From positions 1 through 59,576 of the forward strand of contig JAJPHE010000042.1 in NCBI GenBank assembly GCA_021325435.1: a stretch of DNA of 59,576 bases. The letters run 5' to 3'. Under the pieces are notes generated by a model. That model did not search any database, had not been told where the DNA came from, and saw nothing but the letters and a program-made list of their open reading frames with translations. Shown here piece after piece: positions 33,200 through 41,086 of the stretch. Every line of letters begins with the position of its first letter. Position 1 is the stretch's first letter. Origin of the DNA: Actinomycetota bacterium. GTDB taxonomy: Bacteria; Actinomycetota; Acidimicrobiia; Acidimicrobiales; JAJPHE01. Made by a program: the position numbers and the translations under genes.

Positions 33200-34425
33200 A
33201 GGCCCTCGTCTTCGGGGTGGAGGGCGAACCCTGGGATCCTCCCGAAGGCGCCAACCGCCTGGTGCGCCACCTGGCCGTGACCCCCATGCGGCTCATGGAC
33301 GTGGACGACGCCCGGCCCCTGCTGCCCGACTGGGTGGTGGTCCGCCCGCGGCTGGCCGGCGTCTGCGGCTCGGACGCCAAGCAGGCCCTGCTCGACTTCG
33401 GCGAGGAGGACGCCGACAACGCCATGGCCGCCCTGTGCTCGTTTCCTCAGGTGATGGGGCACGAGGTGGTGGGGGAGGTCGTGGAGCTCGGCCCCCGCGC
33501 CGAGGGCGTGGAGGTCGGCGCCCGGGTGGTGCTCAACCCGTGGCTGTCGTGCGCGCCGCGGGGGGTGTCGCCCCCGTGTCCTTCCTGCCAGGCGGGCGCC
33601 TACAGCCTGTGCCACAACTTCGCCGCCGGGCCGATCAGCGCCGGCATCCACACCGGCGTCTCCGCCGACGCCACCGGCGGCTACGCCGAGCTCATGCCGG
33701 CCCACCCGTCGATGCTCATCCCCGCCCCCGCCGGCGTGCCCGACGAGCTCGCCGTGTTGGCCGACCCGTTCGCCGTGTCCCTGCACGCCGTCACCCGCCA
33801 CCCTCCGGCGCCCGGCGGCCGGGTCGTCGTCTACGGCGCCGGATCCCTGGGGTCGACGGCCGTGGCGGCCCTGCGCGTCCTTCACCCCGACGTGGAGGTG
33901 GCCGTCGTCGCCCGCTTCCCCGCCCAGGCCGAACTGGCGCGCTCGCTGGGTGCGGCCCTGGTCGTCGGCTCCGACGACCAGCGGGCCACCCTCGAGGCGC
34001 TGGCCGACTGGTCAGGAGGGCGGCTGGTCGGCGCCGGCGCCCTGCCCATGTGCCACCCCGGCGGCGTGGACACGGTGTACGACACCGTCGGCAAACCCGG
34101 GACCTTCGAGGTCGGCGTGCGCGTCCTGCGCCAGCGGGGGACGCTGGTGAAGCTCGGCTACCACGGCCCCGGTCGCTGGGAGTGGAGCCCGCTCTACTTC
34201 AAGGAGATCTCCTGGGTGGGCTCGAACGCCTTCGGCATCGAGGAGGTCGAGGGCCGGCGCCTGCACGGCATTCAGCACTACCTCGAGATGGTCGACGCCG
34301 GACGGGTCGACCTCTCGGGCATGCTGACCCACACCTTCCGGTTATCCGAGTGGCGCCAAGCCTTCGCCGCCCTGGCCGACCAGGGCGCCTCGGGCGCGGT
34401 CAAGGTCGCCATCGACCACCGCTGA
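33196..34425 (+). CDS. zinc-dependent alcohol dehydrogenase (MDR family)
   Basis: A 409-residue medium-chain dehydrogenase/reductase. Catalytic zinc ligands are C57 (GVCGSD) and H89/E90 (MGHEVVGEV); the structural zinc has C119, C128, C131 and C139. The Rossmann motif is VYGAGSLGSTAVAAL. The C-terminal catalytic fold has KEISWVGSNAFG. It oxidises an alcohol or reduces an aldehyde with NAD(P). The GTG overlaps the SDR stop, so the trio dehydrogenase-SDR-MDR is one operon. A lipid-derived alcohol or hydroxyacyl intermediate fits the context. It is convergent with the thiolase gene. Confidence 0.92.
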   Translation: MKALVFGVEGEPWDPPEGANRLVRHLAVTPMRLMDVDDARPLLPDWVVVRPRLAGVCGSDAKQALLDFGEEDADNAMAALCSFPQVMGHEVVGEVVELGPRAEGVEVGARVVLNPWLSCAPRGVSPPCPSCQAGAYSLCHNFAAGPISAGIHTGVSADATGGYAELMPAHPSMLIPAPAGVPDELAVLADPFAVSLHAVTRHPPAPGGRVVVYGAGSLGSTAVAALRVLHPDVEVAVVARFPAQAELARSLGAALVVGSDDQRATLEALADWSGGRLVGAGALPMCHPGGVDTVYDTVGKPGTFEVGVRVLRQRGTLVKLGYHGPGRWEWSPLYFKEISWVGSNAFGIEEVEGRRLHGIQHYLEMVDAGRVDLSGMLTHTFRLSEWRQAFAALADQGASGAVKVAIDHR

Positions 34426-34430
34426 TCGCC

Positions 34431-34449
34431 GCGGCCGGAGCTCGGCCGC
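34431..34449. terminator. GC hairpin between convergent genes
   Basis: GCGGCCG and CGGCCGC (7-bp perfect stem) flank a 5-base loop between the alcohol dehydrogenase and the thiolase. There is no T-run, so it may be a bidirectional attenuator or simply a GC palindrome. Confidence 0.35.
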
Positions 34450-34462
34450 CCCTCGGTCCAGC

Positions 34463-35650
34463 TCAGTCCAGGCGCTCGATCACCGTGCAGTTGGCCTGGC
34501 CGCCGCCCTCGCACATCGTCTGCAGCCCGAGGCGACCGCCCGTCGCCTCCAGATGGTTGAGGAGGGTCGCGGTCATGCGCACGCCGGTGGCTCCCAGGGG
34601 GTGCCCGATGGCGATGGCCCCGCCCCGGGGGTTGAACTTGTCCGGCTCGGGCTCGAACTCGCGAGCCCAGCGCAGGGCGATGGCGGCGAAGGCCTCGTTG
34701 CACTCGATGGCGTCGAAGTCGCCGACCTTCATGCCCGTCCGCTCGAGCAGCCGGCGGGTCACCCGGTTCGGGGCGGAGAGCACGAGCACGGGGTCCTCGG
34801 CCCCCACCGCGAAGTGGAGCAGGCGGGCCCGGATCGGAATCCCCAGCCGCTCGGCCGTGGACCGGTCGGCGATGAGCATGGCGGCGGCGCCGTCGGTCAT
34901 CTGGGAGGAGTTGCCGGCCGTGATGTCCGGGGCGGTGTCGGGCTCCCAGGACTGCGCCGGACCCAGGGCGCCCAGGGCCTCGAGGCTGGCGTCATAGCGG
35001 ATCCCTTCGTCGGCCGACAGAGTGTCGCCGGTGAGGTTGCCCTCCTCGTCCTTGATGGGCACGGGCAGGATCTCACGCGAGAAGTGACCGCTCCTGGTCG
35101 CCTCGGCCGCCCGCTGATGGCTCTGGAGGGCGTAGGCGTCCATGTCCTGGCGGGTGACGCCCGCTTGCTGGGCCAGGACCTGGGCCACCCGGAACTGCGC
35201 CCACAGCCGCTGGTCGATCACGTCCATGAACGCCGGGGAGAACGGCCCGGTGCCGCCCCGGGCGTTGGATGCCATCGGCGCCCTCGTCATCGACTCGACG
35301 CCGCAGGCGATTACCAGGTCGTACAAACCGCTCATCACGCTGGCGGCGGCGAAGTGCATGGCTTGCTGCGAAGACCCGCACTGGCGGTCGACGGTCGTGG
35401 CCGACAGCGTCCACGGCAGGCCTCCGGCCACCACCGCGTTGCGAGCCACGTTGCACCCCTGCTCCCCGGACTGGGTGACGCACCCGCAGACGACGTCGTC
35501 GAGCAGCTCGGGGTCCACGCCCGTCCGGTCGACCAGGCCCCGCAGGGTGAACCCGAGCAGGTCCGTCGGGTGCCAACCGGCCAGCGCCCCCTTGCGCTTG
35601 CCGAAGGCGGTGCGCACGACGTCGACGACGACGGCCTCGCGGATGTCCAT
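34463..35650 (-). CDS. acetyl-CoA acetyltransferase (thiolase)
   Basis: A 395-residue degradative-type thiolase. The catalytic residues are visible: nucleophile C91 in DRQCGSS, H350 in GHPLGATG and C380 in MCEGGGQ. It cleaves a 3-ketoacyl-CoA with CoA or condenses two acyl-CoAs. The ATG at 35650 is preferred because GGGAGG lies 5 bases upstream; the longer frame from 35689 would translate the operator. It has its own palindrome 25 bases before the start and is followed on the same strand after the operon ending at 35723. It probably completes beta-oxidation in this island. Confidence 0.93.
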   Translation of the reverse strand: MDIREAVVVDVVRTAFGKRKGALAGWHPTDLLGFTLRGLVDRTGVDPELLDDVVCGCVTQSGEQGCNVARNAVVAGGLPWTLSATTVDRQCGSSQQAMHFAAASVMSGLYDLVIACGVESMTRAPMASNARGGTGPFSPAFMDVIDQRLWAQFRVAQVLAQQAGVTRQDMDAYALQSHQRAAEATRSGHFSREILPVPIKDEEGNLTGDTLSADEGIRYDASLEALGALGPAQSWEPDTAPDITAGNSSQMTDGAAAMLIADRSTAERLGIPIRARLLHFAVGAEDPVLVLSAPNRVTRRLLERTGMKVGDFDAIECNEAFAAIALRWAREFEPEPDKFNPRGGAIAIGHPLGATGVRMTATLLNHLEATGGRLGLQTMCEGGGQANCTVIERLD

Positions 35651-35655
35651 GCCGA

Positions 35656-35661
35656 CCTCCC
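35656..35661 (-). promoter_or_regulatory. ribosome-binding site fixing the thiolase start
   Basis: GGGAGG on the minus strand, 5 bases before the ATG at 35650. It decides against the upstream in-frame ATG at 35689, which overlaps the palindrome. Confidence 0.7.
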
Positions 35662-35674
35662 TGGCGCCAAACCC

Positions 35675-35688
35675 TGACGCTCGTGTCA
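35675..35688. promoter_or_regulatory. operator-like palindrome, copy 4 (TGACGCTCGTGTCA)
   Basis: Both TGAC and GTCA ends are intact. It is 25 bases from the thiolase ATG on the minus strand and 35 bases beyond the thiolase-like gene's stop, so it most plausibly controls the thiolase. ACCC on the left is shared with copy 2. Confidence 0.6.
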
Positions 35689-35722
35689 TAGTTTACGTGC
35701 GGCCCCGGGGTCGCCCCCCCGG

Positions 35723-37210
35723 CTAACCGACTATCAGGTTGATCCCGTCGGGCCCGGGCTCGGCCTTTACCTCGGCCCCGACCCACTCGGTCTCTTCGGC
35801 CGCCTCGAGCAGGCCACGGTCCTCGATCCGGCCGTACCCTCGTTCCCCGCCGGGGAGGTCGCACACCGCCAGTCCCCACTCGGGCTCGCCCGCCCGGTCA
35901 TGGACGACGGTGTAGGCGGCGACCGTCGCCCGTCCGTCCCAGCGGTCGCGGATGGCGCGGCTGGCCTCTGGTCCGGCGGCGGGATCGGCGGGAGCGGGCC
36001 GGCTCTCGGGCGGACGGGTCGAGTAGAGGCCGAAGGCGTGCTTGGTCATGTGCATCCCGACCCCGCTGACCAGGCCGAGGCTGCCGGGGTCGCCTCGCAG
36101 CCGCTCCACCATGGAAGCGGTGCTGTGCAGCATGTAGCCGCTGCCGGGGCCGCCGGCGAAGGGCAGCCCTCCGGTGACGGTGACCCCGCGCCGGTCGTCC
36201 TCGGCCAGGCCCAGGGCGTCGCACGCCATGCCGATCGAGCTGGCGAAACAGCTGTACAGGTCGAGATGGGCGACGTCGTCGATGCCGGCGCCGGCGCCAC
36301 CGAGGGCCCGGCGGGCGGCGACCTTCATGGCCGGCGAAGCCCACATCGGCTCGTGCTCGGCGACGTAGACCGGGTCGTGGGCCTCTCCTGCCCCCCGCAG
36401 GTAGACCCGTCGCTCCGGGGGCACCCCGAGGGCGTCGGCCGCCTCGTGGGTGGCCACCACCAAGGCGGCGGCCATGTCGACATCCATGATGGCCACCATG
36501 GTCTTGGTGTACGGGTAGGCGATCATCCGGTTGGCCGGGGTCGGCTCGATCAGCTCCTCGGCCGTCCGGGGCGTCCGAAACCAGGCATGGGGGTTGGCCA
36601 CCGCCACCTCGGTCATGGGAGCCAGCAGCCGGCCGAGCGACTGGCGGTACTCGGTGGGGGCCACCCCCAGGTGGGCCCGGCGGGCCACATCGAACACGGC
36701 GAAGGTCAACCACGCCTGGAAGACGCTGTGGGCGATCTCGGCCGGGTGGAAGGGGGCCTCGAAGGGGAAGGGCTGCTTTTCCTTCTGCCGGTAGGACCAG
36801 GGCAGGCGTTCGCCGGCCTTCTTGGCCCGCCGCACCGTGTCGAGCGCCTCTGCTCCCACGATGAGGGCGACGTCGAGGTCGCCGGCGAGCATGGCCCGGG
36901 CCGCCCCGGTCACCAGCGTGTGGGGTGTGGTCCCTCCGATGCCGGAGTAGCGCCGGCTGGCTGGCTGGATGCCGAGCCGCTCGGCGAGCCGGCCTGCCGG
37001 GTCGTCGTAGGGCCAGCTCTGGCAGTACAGGACATCGAGGCTGCCGGCCGCGCCCAGCACCTTCTCGGGTGGCGCGCCGGTGTCCGACACCGCCGCCCGG
37101 CACGCCTCGTCCCAGAGCAGGAGCGGCTCGGGACTGGGGCCCTCCTCGGGGCGGATGGTCCGCTGGGCGACGCCGATGAGGCAGGGCGCCCGCCCGTCGA
37201 CCGGGCTCAC
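35723..37210 (-). CDS. thiolase-like protein (type 1, SCP2-thiolase-like) lacking the nucleophilic Cys
   Basis: A 495-residue thiolase-fold protein. Recognisable parts are DVALIVGAEALDT, HLDLYSCFASSIGMACDALG, the SVERLRGDP-type region SMVERLRGDPGSLGL, and GMHMTKHAFGLYS near the end. The last 75 residues (TVAAYTVVHDRAGEPEWG onward) resemble the extra C-terminal domain of type 1 thiolase-like proteins. The position of the catalytic Cys reads SGIGGTTPH, so no nucleophile is seen; it may bind or carry an acyl-CoA or act with a modified mechanism. A GTG overlaps the enoyl hydratase stop (GTGA). It is the last gene of a five-gene minus-strand run. Confidence 0.82.
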   Translation of the reverse strand: MSPVDGRAPCLIGVAQRTIRPEEGPSPEPLLLWDEACRAAVSDTGAPPEKVLGAAGSLDVLYCQSWPYDDPAGRLAERLGIQPASRRYSGIGGTTPHTLVTGAARAMLAGDLDVALIVGAEALDTVRRAKKAGERLPWSYRQKEKQPFPFEAPFHPAEIAHSVFQAWLTFAVFDVARRAHLGVAPTEYRQSLGRLLAPMTEVAVANPHAWFRTPRTAEELIEPTPANRMIAYPYTKTMVAIMDVDMAAALVVATHEAADALGVPPERRVYLRGAGEAHDPVYVAEHEPMWASPAMKVAARRALGGAGAGIDDVAHLDLYSCFASSIGMACDALGLAEDDRRGVTVTGGLPFAGGPGSGYMLHSTASMVERLRGDPGSLGLVSGVGMHMTKHAFGLYSTRPPESRPAPADPAAGPEASRAIRDRWDGRATVAAYTVVHDRAGEPEWGLAVCDLPGGERGYGRIEDRGLLEAAEETEWVGAEVKAEPGPDGINLIVG

Positions 37211-38016
37211 CGCCCCTTCCAGACCGGCGGGCGCTTCTCGGCGAAGGCGGCCGGCCCCTCCTTGGCGTCCTCGGACGAGAAGACCTTCTGGGCCAGCTCG
37301 TTCTCGATCTTGAACGCCTCGCGCAGGTCCACCGCCAGGCCCCGCAGCACGCTCTCCTTGGTCGCCTGCACCGCCAGCGGTGCGTTGGCGCTGATGCGGG
37401 CCGCCCACTGGCGGGCCCGGTCGAGCACGTCCTCCTCGGGCACGATCTCGTTGAGGAGCCCGAGCTCGAGGGCGCGCCGGGCGGGGAACGCCTCGGCGGT
37501 CAGGAGGAACTCCATGGCCGCCGGAAAGGCGACCTGGCGGGGAAGCCGGGCGGTGGTGCCGCCGCCGGCGAACAGCCCCCGCTTGGGCTCCATGACCCCG
37601 AAGGTGGCGTGCTCCGTGGCCAGTCTGATGTCGATCCCACCCAGCATCTCCATGCCGCCGGCGACGCACGGTCCGTTGACGGCGGCGATGATCGGCTTGT
37701 ACACGTGGAGGCTGCGCAGCACGGCGTCGGTTCCGTCGCGCAGCTGGCAGCCGTCGACCTCGGTCACCTCGCCGCTGGCGATCTGCTTCTGCAGGTTGGT
37801 GATCTGGGGGATGTAGCTCTTGAGGTCGGCGCCGGCCATGAAGTTGCGCTCGACGCCGGTGATGATCGCCACCCAGGCCTCGTCCTCGTCGCGGAAGCGC
37901 CGCCAGGCGTTGGCCAGGTCGCGGAAGTGGTAGATGTCGAGGGCGTTGCGGGCCTCGGGTCGGTCGATGGTGATCAGCGCGACGTGGTCGTCGCCCAGCT
38001 CGTAGTGGATCGCCAT
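37207..38016 (-). CDS. enoyl-CoA hydratase/isomerase family protein
   Basis: A 269-residue crotonase of standard length. The oxyanion-hole segments FMAGADLKSYI and GPCVAGGMEMLGG and the PKRGLFAGGGTTARLPRQV active-site loop are present. Family members hydrate 2-enoyl-CoA or isomerise double bonds; the Glu positions of classical hydratases are partly replaced here, so isomerase or another crotonase activity is possible. It lies 2 bases after the aldolase stop and is coupled by a 4-nt overlap to the thiolase-like gene, which suggests consecutive steps. Confidence 0.9.
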   Translation of the reverse strand: MAIHYELGDDHVALITIDRPEARNALDIYHFRDLANAWRRFRDEDEAWVAIITGVERNFMAGADLKSYIPQITNLQKQIASGEVTEVDGCQLRDGTDAVLRSLHVYKPIIAAVNGPCVAGGMEMLGGIDIRLATEHATFGVMEPKRGLFAGGGTTARLPRQVAFPAAMEFLLTAEAFPARRALELGLLNEIVPEEDVLDRARQWAARISANAPLAVQATKESVLRGLAVDLREAFKIENELAQKVFSSEDAKEGPAAFAEKRPPVWKGR

Positions 38017-38018
38017 GG

Positions 38019-38675
38019 CTACATCGGGTTCTGGCGCAGGAAGCCGTAGATGCCAGCAAAGCCCTGGTTGACCTCGTCAGGCAGGGGGCGGGGGCCGCCC
38101 AACGACTCGGCGCCCCAGACGATGTGGGCGCTGCGCTCGACGAGGGCGGTGATGTGCAGGACAGTCGACGGCTTGGGGCCTACGGCCACCATGCCGTGGT
38201 TGGCCAACAGCGCCGCTCCCCTACCCTCCAGCGCCTTGACCGCCTCGGCCCCGACATCGGCGGTGCCGCTGGCGCCGTAGGCGGTGCAGCGCACGTCTCC
38301 GCCCACGTAGATGCTGAACTCGTCGATGCAGGCGGGGATGCCCCGGTGGGCGACGGCGAACATGGTGGCGTGCACCGGGTGGGAGTGGATGACCGACCCG
38401 ATGTCGTCGAAGGCCTTGTAGCAGGCGAGGTGAAGCAGCTTCTCCGACGAGGGGGACCGGCCCTCTTTGGCCGAGATCGGCTCTCCGTCCAGATCGATCA
38501 CCACCAGGTCGTCGAGCGCCATGTCGGCGTAGTCGACCGACGACGGGGTGATGACGATGCTTCCGTCCTCCTGCCGGGCGGAGATGTTGCCGGCGGTCCC
38601 TTCCACCAGACCGCGGCGCAGCATGTCCTTGGCGGCGGCGAGCACCGCGGCCGGCGCGTCGTCCACGTATCTCAT
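38019..38675 (-). CDS. class II aldolase/adducin family protein (L-fuculose-phosphate aldolase-like)
   Basis: A 218-residue zinc-dependent class II aldolase. The residues correspond well to FucA-type enzymes: E78 in SSEKLLH and zinc ligands H97, H99 (IHSHPVH) and H160 (ANHGMV), with GNISAR before them. Family reactions are aldol cleavage of sugar phosphates or decarboxylation. The ATG overlaps the upstream dehydrogenase stop (ATGA). Its place between a 2-hydroxyacid dehydrogenase and crotonases is unusual, and the substrate (perhaps a phosphorylated sugar acid or tetrose, given the FGGY kinase nearby) is inferred only. A longer frame to 39416 is out of frame in the dehydrogenase and rejected. 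Confidence 0.88.
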   Translation of the reverse strand: MRYVDDAPAAVLAAAKDMLRRGLVEGTAGNISARQEDGSIVITPSSVDYADMALDDLVVIDLDGEPISAKEGRSPSSEKLLHLACYKAFDDIGSVIHSHPVHATMFAVAHRGIPACIDEFSIYVGGDVRCTAYGASGTADVGAEAVKALEGRGAALLANHGMVAVGPKPSTVLHITALVERSAHIVWGAESLGGPRPLPDEVNQGFAGIYGFLRQNPM

Positions 38676-39667
38676 CGGAGCACCTCGGGGTTGGCGATTC
38701 GGGTGGGGGCCTGCCCCGACAGTACGCGGGCCAGGTCGTTGGCGACCATGGAGGACTGACGGGCTTCGGTGTCCCAGGTCGCCCCCCCGATGTGGGGGGT
38801 CAGGACGACGTTGGGCATCGACACCAACGGGTGGTCGACGGCCAGGTTCTCCCCCACGAAGTGGTCGAGGCCGGCGCCCCCCAGGTGACCGGACTGCAGG
38901 GCCTCGACCAGGGCGTCGGTGTCGTGAAGCTGGGCCCGGGCGGTGTTGACGAACAGGGCGCCGGCGCGCATGGCGCCGAACTCCTCGGCCCCGATCATGC
39001 CGGTGGTGTCGGGAGTGACCGGAGCGTGCATGGAGACCACGTCGGAGGTGGCCAGCAGCTCGTCCAGCGACGCCTTGGCCTCGTCGCTGTAGGGGTCGTA
39101 GGCGACCACCGTCATGCCCAGCGCCTCCAACCGCCACCGCAGCGCCCGCCCCACCGCCCCCAGACCCACCAGGCCGGCCGTGCGCCCCGCCAGCTCCCAG
39201 GACCGGAAGCGCTGGTACGGGATGGTCCCGTCCCGGTAGATCTGGCCGGCCCGCACGTCGGCGTCGGCGGCCAGCACCTGGCGCCCCAGGGTGAAGATGA
39301 GGGCCACGGCCAGCTCGGCCACGGCGTCGGCGTTGCGGCCGGGGCAGTGGACGACCGGCACCCCGGCGGCGGTGGCCGCCTGCAGGTCGACGTTGTTGGG
39401 GTCCCCCCTGGTGCAACCGACGAACCGCAGCGGTCGCTCGAACACCTCACCTTTGACCGAGTCCGTCTCCACGATCAGCACGTCGGCGCCCTCGGCGTCG
39501 ATCCGCTCGGCCAGCTGGGACGAGCTGTACATGCGCAACGGGGTCTGGTCGATCCACGGCTCATAGACGACGTCGACGAGCTGGCGGATCCGATCGAACC
39601 CCTCTCCCCGCAGCGGCGACGTGACCAGGGCCCGGGGCCGGTCGCTACCTTCCACGTTGGACATCAT
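38672..39667 (-). CDS. D-isomer-specific 2-hydroxyacid dehydrogenase
   Basis: A 331-residue NAD-dependent dehydrogenase with GLGAVG at residues 168-173 and the catalytic trio R244 (NTARA), E273 (VGENLAVDHP) and H292 (TPHIGGAT). It likely interconverts a 2-hydroxy and 2-keto acid (or a phosphoglycerate-like compound). It starts at ATG 39667 (an alternative ATG lies three bases in), 10 bases from the operator-like palindrome, and is the first gene of the minus-strand operon with aldolase, crotonase and thiolase-like genes. It is divergent from the FGGY kinase, a classic arrangement for sugar or polyol use. Confidence 0.91.
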   Translation of the reverse strand: MMSNVEGSDRPRALVTSPLRGEGFDRIRQLVDVVYEPWIDQTPLRMYSSSQLAERIDAEGADVLIVETDSVKGEVFERPLRFVGCTRGDPNNVDLQAATAAGVPVVHCPGRNADAVAELAVALIFTLGRQVLAADADVRAGQIYRDGTIPYQRFRSWELAGRTAGLVGLGAVGRALRWRLEALGMTVVAYDPYSDEAKASLDELLATSDVVSMHAPVTPDTTGMIGAEEFGAMRAGALFVNTARAQLHDTDALVEALQSGHLGGAGLDHFVGENLAVDHPLVSMPNVVLTPHIGGATWDTEARQSSMVANDLARVLSGQAPTRIANPEVLR

Positions 39668-39677
39668 TGCCGTAAGT

Positions 39678-39691
39678 TGACTCGCGTGTCC
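39678..39691. promoter_or_regulatory. operator-like palindrome, copy 5 (TGACTCGCGTGTCC)
   Basis: A weaker copy (TGAC-N6-GTCC) in the 44-base gap between the 2-hydroxyacid dehydrogenase and the FGGY kinase, followed by CTATCG. Its position equals that of the other copies, which supports function. Confidence 0.45.
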
Positions 39692-39711
39692 TATCGGAAG
39701 GGGGGGCCGGC

Positions 39712-41052
39712 GTGGCCCGGGTGACGGTCGGGCTCGACATCGGAACGACCTCGGTAAAGGCCGCCGCCGTGGACGACGACGGCAACATCGTGGCCCGGGC
39801 CCGGGTCCCCCATCGCCTGGTGGTACCGGCCCCCGACCGGTTCGAGCACGACGCCGATCAGGCCTGGCGGCGAGGCCCGCGCCGGGCCCTGGCGGCGCTG
39901 GGGGACCTGGACATCGAGGCGGTGTCGGTGTCCGCCATGGTGCCCTCGCTCACCGCGGTGAACCGGCGGGGAAGGCCGGTGACACCCGGCCTGCTCTACG
40001 GGGACGCCCGCGGCCGCACCGGAGCCCCGCCGGGCCCGGCGGCGGAAGGCGAGGTGGTCGAGTTCCTCCGTTGGACGGCGCGGGAGGCTCCCGACGCCTC
40101 CGGGTTCTGGCCGGCCCCGGCGGTCGCCAACCGGTCCCTCGGAGGGCCGGCGGTGATCGACTACGCCACCGCCTTCACCTGCGTGCCCCTGTTCGGGGCC
40201 GAAGGATGGGACCAGGCCATCTGCTCCGACTGTGGGGTGCGACCGGACCAGCTCCCCGGCCTCGAGGAGGCCGGAGTCGCCATCGGCCGGGTGGACGGTG
40301 ACGGGCCGATTCTCGGGTGCGGCGCCATCGACGTGATGTGTGAGCAGGCGGTCGCCGGGGCCGACCGGGTTGGCGACGTTCATGTCCTGTGCGGCACCAC
40401 CCTCATCGTGTGGGCCCTGACCGACCACTGGCGCGAGGCGCCGGGGCTGTGGACCGTGGGCCGGGCCGATCCGGGCACATTCCTGATCGGCGGGGCCAGC
40501 AACGCCGGCGGGCTGTTCATGGACTGGGCCGGCCGCCTGGCCGGCAAGGTGAAGCACCGCGACACCGTCGACCCCGAGCGGGTGCCGGTGTGGCTCCCCT
40601 ACCCGCGAGGTGAGCGCACCCCCTACCACGACCCGGGCCGGCGGGCCGCCCTGGTCGGCCTGGACCTGACCCATGGGCCGGCCGCCGTGCAACGGGCGGC
40701 GTGGGAGGCGTCGGGCTTCGTGGTGCGACATCACATCGAACGGGCGGGGGTGGCGGCCCAGCGGGTGGTGGCCACTGGCGGAGGGACGAGAGTCGCCGGC
40801 TGGATGCAGGCCCTGGCCGACACCACCGGCCTGCCGGTGCACGTGTCCGCCTTCCCCGAGGGGGCCGCAGTGGGGGCGGCCTTCATCGCCAGGGTGGCCG
40901 CCGGGCTCGAGAACTCGCCCGAAGACGCCGGCCGGTGGGCCCGCAGCGGGCGGGTGATCGAACCCGACCCCAGGTGGGCGGCGGCCGCCTCCGGTCGGTA
41001 CGCCCGCTTCCGGCAGCTGTCCGACTCCCCTCCCGACGGGCCTGCTCGGTAG
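39712..41052 (+). CDS. FGGY family carbohydrate kinase
   Basis: A 446-residue ATP-dependent sugar kinase, shorter than the roughly 480-530 of xylulokinase or glycerol kinase. The N-terminal phosphate loop is GLDIGTTSVKAAAVD with D9; the mid motif LLYGDARG has D98; the GCGAIDVM region holds the likely catalytic Asp; and the C-terminal adenosine segment is VVATGGGTRVAGWMQALAD. It phosphorylates a sugar, polyol or sugar acid. A GTG start is preceded by GGGGG. The neighbouring dehydrogenase and class II aldolase suggest a degradation pathway of a phosphorylated hydroxy acid or pentulose-like compound. Confidence 0.9.
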   Translation: MARVTVGLDIGTTSVKAAAVDDDGNIVARARVPHRLVVPAPDRFEHDADQAWRRGPRRALAALGDLDIEAVSVSAMVPSLTAVNRRGRPVTPGLLYGDARGRTGAPPGPAAEGEVVEFLRWTAREAPDASGFWPAPAVANRSLGGPAVIDYATAFTCVPLFGAEGWDQAICSDCGVRPDQLPGLEEAGVAIGRVDGDGPILGCGAIDVMCEQAVAGADRVGDVHVLCGTTLIVWALTDHWREAPGLWTVGRADPGTFLIGGASNAGGLFMDWAGRLAGKVKHRDTVDPERVPVWLPYPRGERTPYHDPGRRAALVGLDLTHGPAAVQRAAWEASGFVVRHHIERAGVAAQRVVATGGGTRVAGWMQALADTTGLPVHVSAFPEGAAVGAAFIARVAAGLENSPEDAGRWARSGRVIEPDPRWAAAASGRYARFRQLSDSPPDGPAR

Positions 41053-41054
41053 CC

Positions 41055-41068
41055 TGACGCCGGCGTCA
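41055..41068. promoter_or_regulatory. operator-like palindrome, copy 6 (TGACGCCGGCGTCA)
   Basis: A perfect 14-bp palindrome identical to the core of copy 2. It begins 2 bases after the FGGY kinase stop and ends 18 bases before the GTG of the fused acyl-CoA dehydrogenase, so it should control that gene. Confidence 0.65.
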
Positions 41069-41086
41069 CAGAACCGAGGGGAACGG

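Noticed and set aside
35650-35689. Longer thiolase start at 35689
   Set aside because: It lacks a ribosome-binding site and would translate the palindrome; GGGAGG favours the ATG at 35650.
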